A stretch of 9,018 nt of DNA, taken from the NCBI GenBank assembly GCA_964505325.1, contig CAZDHT010000224.1:1-9018 (forward strand). Reading direction: 5' to 3'. The translations under genes were made by a program, and so were the position numbers. The stretch comes from CAZDHT01 sp964505325. GTDB taxonomy: Bacteria; Planctomycetota; PUPC01. Positions 6,514 to 9,018 of the stretch are shown in pieces (the first letter of the stretch is position 1; every line of letters starts with the position of its first letter). The notes below the pieces were generated by a model. The model ran no database searches, was not told the origin of the DNA, and worked only from the letters and a program-made list of their open reading frames with translations.

Positions 6514-7653
6514 TCACCATTGATCGCGCCGCGGATGGAACCACGGGTATTGGCCGAGAAAGGCATCCAGCACTGCGTTGGCGCTCGGGTCAAGATCGCC
6601 CGCGATTCTCAGGCGGCCGCGCAGATACTCCTGCCACGCACTGCTGCGCCCGCAGAGCACCCGGACCACCGTCTCGTAAGGCCCGGCCATCTCAACGCGA
6701 TTCCCGGCATCGCCGCCGGGAAGCTCGACCTCTGCCGTTTGCCCGCCCATATCCACCTGCAGGATGCCCGGCCATGAATCCAGTTGGCTGCCCCGCAATC
6801 GCTTCGCATACAGCGGCTGTAAACGGTTCAGCAACTCGGACAGATTGAAGACGGCCACGTGGAAAACGTACCCGTCTGCTCGCTGACAACCGGCCTCCAG
6901 GAGACTGTTCCTCGTCTGGACCTGGTGGCGCGACGCATCAAAGACGAACTGCGTCAGCCCGGCATCGGCCAGCGAACGTTCCAATCTCGTCAGCAGCGCG
7001 CGGGCCACGTCAGGTCCGTCCGCGTCTTCGTCCACAAGGAACGCGCATCTCTCCCGCTTTCCCCAGTGGAAGTAATATTCGCCCCACCCGACGACCGTTC
7101 CGTCGCGAACGGCCACCCATACGCTGTGCGGATCGGTCGTCAGGAGCTCGATTCGCCGGGCCACCCACGTCGACGCATCCGCGGGGCGTCCCCCGAAGAA
7201 ATCCTTCGCCGGATAGGACCGGTTCCACAGTTCGATAATTCCTTTCTCGTCGCCGGGGCGATACGGGCGGACCTCAACGCCGCCTGGCGGCGGCGCCGGT
7301 TCCGGCCGGGCCACCGCCTTCTCGTATTGGCCGACCGAAAACAAATAGACGTACCCGCCCCGGGTGTAGAGCCGCCGCGCCACGTTCCCGTAGCCGGTCG
7401 ACACTCCGCCGACGGGATACCCCTGCTCGCGGGAGAACTCCACAGCCCTCCGCATCACACGGCCGGCAATGCCCTGTCGGCGGTGCTCCTCGCCGGTGCC
7501 GACGGCGGCAACGCCGCCCATCGGCACAATCGTCCCCCGCCCCCAGTCGAAGTCGATCGGCTCGACCGTGACACCCGCGATCTGCTTGTCGCCCAGCCAT
7601 GCCCAGACTCGCCGCTCCTCGGGGTCAAGCCGGATCTGCACTTCTGCCGTCAC
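6514..7653 (-). CDS. GNAT-family N-acetyltransferase with tandem GNAT and SCP2-like domains
   Basis: The product is 379 residues long with no signal peptide, so it is probably cytoplasmic. Residues about 1-112 form a GNAT domain: 'GGVAAVGTGEEHRRQGIAGRV' contains the acetyl-CoA pyrophosphate-binding motif R58-x-x-G61-x-A63, followed by 'ARRLYTRGGYVYL'. A second, degenerate GNAT-like domain runs from about 126 ('VEVRPYRPGDEKGIIELW') to about 262 and lacks a clear motif A. The C-terminal part (about 263-370) resembles the sterol-carrier-like domain of the Eis family; length and order match that family (about 400 residues). It should transfer acetyl from acetyl-CoA to an amine, but the acceptor cannot be told. 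Translation begins at GTG 7653, with AAGG six bases upstream. No other in-frame start there matches as well. It ends 38 bp before the exported propeller gene, suggesting co-transcription, though the two proteins lie in different compartments. Confidence 0.85.
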   Translation of the reverse strand: MTAEVQIRLDPEERRVWAWLGDKQIAGVTVEPIDFDWGRGTIVPMGGVAAVGTGEEHRRQGIAGRVMRRAVEFSREQGYPVGGVSTGYGNVARRLYTRGGYVYLFSVGQYEKAVARPEPAPPPGGVEVRPYRPGDEKGIIELWNRSYPAKDFFGGRPADASTWVARRIELLTTDPHSVWVAVRDGTVVGWGEYYFHWGKRERCAFLVDEDADGPDVARALLTRLERSLADAGLTQFVFDASRHQVQTRNSLLEAGCQRADGYVFHVAVFNLSELLNRLQPLYAKRLRGSQLDSWPGILQVDMGGQTAEVELPGGDAGNRVEMAGPYETVVRVLCGRSSAWQEYLRGRLRIAGDLDPSANAVLDAFLGQYPWFHPRRDQW

Positions 7654-7716
7654 GACTTACCTTGCCCCTTCTATCCTTTCCCGGCGGCGGGGAATATGCG
7701 ACACAGCCGCCCTCTC

Positions 7717-7734
7717 CCGCCTCGTCCGAGGCGG
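7717..7734. repeat. Short GC-rich hairpin upstream of the acetyltransferase gene
   Basis: CCGCCTCG (7717-7724) and CGAGGCGG (7727-7734) are exact reverse complements around TC, giving a 7-bp stem with a GTCC tetraloop if single-stranded. It lies 64-81 bp upstream of the GTG of the minus-strand acetyltransferase gene and could be an operator or lie in that gene's leader. I found no convincing -10/-35 pair for that operon in the region. Confidence 0.45.
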
Positions 7735-7875
7735 CCGATTCCGCCCGCGCCGCATGAGCATTCTCGCCTGCCCATCGCGCTCGGACAGGCCACGTGAGCA
7801 TCCGCCAAACAGAGGCTAGCGCCCCCGGCCGGCCAGGTCAAATGGATTCACGGAAATGGGTGGCCGGGCCGAGTC

Positions 7876-7895
7876 GGCGCCGGAACGGCGGCGCC
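7876..7895. repeat. Hairpin or dyad just upstream of the restriction gene promoter
   Basis: GGCGCCG (7876-7882) and CGGCGCC (7889-7895) are exact reverse complements with a 6-nt loop GAACGG. The dyad ends 11 bp before the -35 of the candidate promoter for the gene at 7943, a position suitable for a regulator. A looser 7-bp pair (CCGGCCA 7829-7835, TGGCCGG 7861-7867) lies upstream. GC-rich DNA yields such dyads easily, so function is uncertain. Confidence 0.4.
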
Positions 7896-7906
7896 CCGAT
7901 AAAGCC

Positions 7907-7936
7907 TTGATTCGGTCCCGTCTGCCGATGTATCCT
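7907..7936 (+). promoter_or_regulatory. Candidate promoter predicting a leaderless mRNA for the restriction enzyme
   Basis: TTGATT (7907-7912), an 18-bp spacer and TATCCT (7931-7936) form a plausible -35/-10 pair, four of six consensus bases each. Six bases (GAGGTC) separate the -10 from GTG 7943, placing the transcription start at or beside the start codon. GAGG (7937-7940) is only 2 nt from the GTG, too close to act as a normal Shine-Dalgarno. The arrangement matches that before 2745. Confidence 0.5.
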
Positions 7937-7942
7937 GAGGTC

Positions 7943-9018
7943 GTGAATGCTCCCGAATTCATCGGCAAGTGGCGGAAGGTCGATCTCACCGAGCGCTCGG
8001 CCGCACAGCAGCACTTCCTCGACCTGTGCGAACTGGTCAAGCACCCCAAGCCGGCCGAGGCCGACCCGACCGGCGACACCTTTACGTTCGAGAGAGGCGC
8101 CGCCAAGCACGGCGGCGGTGACGGCTGGGCCGACGTCTGGAAGAAGGGCTTCTTCGGATGGGAGTACAAGGGCAAGCACAAAGACCTCGACGCCGCCTAC
8201 GATCAACTGCTCCAATACCGCGAGGCGCTGGAGAACCCGCCGCTCCTCGTCGTCTGCGACATGGACCGCATCGTCGTCCACACCAACTTCACCGCCACCC
8301 CGGTTCAGGTCCACGACATCCCGCTGGAACAGCTCGCCGCCCCGCGCCACATCGAGATCATCCGGGCGGTGTTCCACGATCCCGACAAGCTCCGGCCGGG
8401 CGCCCCGAGCGAAGCGATCACCGCCGACGCCGCCAGCCGGCTCGCCGCCATCGCCCAGACGATGCGGACCCGCGGGCTCCCCGCCGTCAACGTCGCCCAC
8501 ATGCTCGACCGCGTGATCTTCTGCCTCTTCGCCGAGGATGTTGCCCTCCTGCCCAAGGACCTCTTCACCCGGATCGTCGAGAAGTCGAAGGACGACCCCG
8601 CCCGGTTCGCCAAGCTGCTCGGCCAGCTCTTCCACGCGATGGCTCACGGCGGCGACTTCGGCGCAGACACCATCCGCCACTTCAACGGCAACCTGTTCGA
8701 CGACGTGACGGTTCTGGAGTTGACCGAGGAAGAGATCGAGAGCATCCACCGCGCCGCGGGGCTCGACTGGTCCGCCATCGATCCGTCCATCTTCGGCACG
8801 CTGTTCGAGCGCGGCCTGGACCCCGACAAGCGGTCCCAGCTCGGCGCGCACTACACCAGCCGCCAGGACATCGAGACCCTCGTCGAGCCCGTGGTGATGC
8901 AGCCACTCCGCCGCGAATGGGACGAGCTGCGCGCGACGCTGGAGCGCCTCCTCGCCACCGGCCGGAAGCGACCGCCGAAGCGTGGCACGGGCGAGCGTGG
9001 CACGGGCTTCCAGCCCGT
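7943..9018 (+). CDS. MmeI-like type IIG/IIL restriction-modification enzyme, N-terminal part
   Basis: The gene is cut by the window edge after 358 codons; relatives are about 900-1,100 residues. Such enzymes combine an endonuclease and an adenine methyltransferase in one chain and share one target-recognition domain. Residues 1-160 match the MmeI-type N-terminal nuclease domain: D64, nine residues, E74-Y-K76 ('WADVWKKGFFGWEYKGK'), the D-X9-E-X-K site known from MmeI, then 'PPLLVVCDMDRIVVHTNF'. A helical spacer follows (about 170-290: 'MLDRVIFCLFAEDVALLP', 'LFHAMAHGGDFGADTIRHFNG'), then 'FGTLFERGLDPDKRSQLGAHYTS' (H303-Y304), which normally leads into the methyltransferase domain. The SAM and NPPY motifs would lie beyond the window. 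GTG 7943 gives 'MNAPEFIGKW', a family-like start; in-frame ATGs at 7928 and 7856 would add residues unlike the family. No separate methylase or controller gene is visible here. The last 13 residues come from an inserted repeat. Confidence 0.9.
   Translation, partial: MNAPEFIGKWRKVDLTERSAAQQHFLDLCELVKHPKPAEADPTGDTFTFERGAAKHGGGDGWADVWKKGFFGWEYKGKHKDLDAAYDQLLQYREALENPPLLVVCDMDRIVVHTNFTATPVQVHDIPLEQLAAPRHIEIIRAVFHDPDKLRPGAPSEAITADAASRLAAIAQTMRTRGLPAVNVAHMLDRVIFCLFAEDVALLPKDLFTRIVEKSKDDPARFAKLLGQLFHAMAHGGDFGADTIRHFNGNLFDDVTVLELTEEEIESIHRAAGLDWSAIDPSIFGTLFERGLDPDKRSQLGAHYTSRQDIETLVEPVVMQPLRREWDELRATLERLLATGRKRPPKRGTGERGTGFQP
8979..9018 (+). repeat. Tandem and hairpin repeat, planctomycete interspersed type, inside the restriction gene
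   Basis: AGCGTGGCACGGGC occurs twice (8979-8992 and 8994-9007) with a 15-bp period, coding RGTGE then RGTGF. The second copy continues into a hairpin, ACGGGC (9002-9007), loop TTCCA, GCCCGT (9013-9018), which may continue past the window edge. Translated in frame it reads 'RGTGFQPV'. From memory, this hairpin and its peptide are widespread in planctomycete genomes and predicted proteins, so I take it as one copy of an interspersed palindromic repeat. It lies in the linker before the methyltransferase domain, and the frame stays open to the edge. Confidence 0.65.

Noticed and set aside
6476..6544. Longer start of the propeller gene at 6544
   Set aside because: It would overlap the acetyltransferase coding end by about 30 bp and put 23 extra residues before a complete signal peptide.
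6859..7797. 312-residue open frame on the plus strand
   Set aside because: It overlaps the acetyltransferase gene antisense and is low-complexity Arg/Pro/His sequence without motifs.
7838..8851. 337-residue open frame on the minus strand
   Set aside because: It is antisense to the MmeI-like gene, whose plus-strand translation shows catalytic motifs and family-typical sequence from start to edge.

Overview
The window is GC-rich bacterial DNA that most resembles Planctomycetota (the PVC group). Three things suggest this. There is an exported protein joining a methyltransferase-like domain to a PQQ-type beta-propeller, an architecture I know mainly from planctomycetes. There is a secreted transglutaminase-like protein with jelly-roll-type flanking domains. 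The right edge carries a 'RGTGFQPV'-coding hairpin repeat of a kind I recall being scattered through planctomycete genomes. The taxonomy is inferred; no rRNA or marker gene is present.

Layout. Positions 1-533 hold no gene I can support, but contain two related long inverted repeats (83-112 and 154-187; the second is a perfect 34-bp palindrome) and a plausible promoter plus Shine-Dalgarno for the first gene. 534-2639 (+) encodes an exported transglutaminase-like protein with an intact Cys-His-Asp triad. 2745-3386 (+) encodes an uncharacterised protein with a C-terminal five-cysteine cluster. Convergent to it, on the minus strand, is a probable two-gene operon read right to left: a tandem-GNAT/SCP2-like acetyltransferase (7653-6514, GTG start), then, 38 bp downstream, the methyltransferase/beta-propeller protein (6475-3467). 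Divergently from 7943 (+) begins an MmeI-like type IIG/IIL restriction-modification enzyme that runs off the window. Its nuclease motif D-X9-E-X-K is intact, and the window ends inside a repeat inserted in frame in its sequence.

How the parts relate. The transglutaminase-like and beta-propeller proteins both carry signal peptides and probably act outside the cytoplasm, but nothing here shows that they act together. The restriction enzyme is an independent defence gene. The cysteine-cluster gene and the restriction gene share a promoter layout: a TTGA-type -35, 17 or 18 bp, TANNNT, then exactly 6 nt before the start codon, with no usable Shine-Dalgarno. This predicts leaderless mRNAs, whereas the transglutaminase gene has a leader and a strong AAGGAG.

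The best candidates for something undescribed are the twin palindromes with a compensatory base-pair change, the leaderless promoter pair, the cysteine-cluster protein, and the repeat in the restriction enzyme. I do not see a convincing new multi-gene system.
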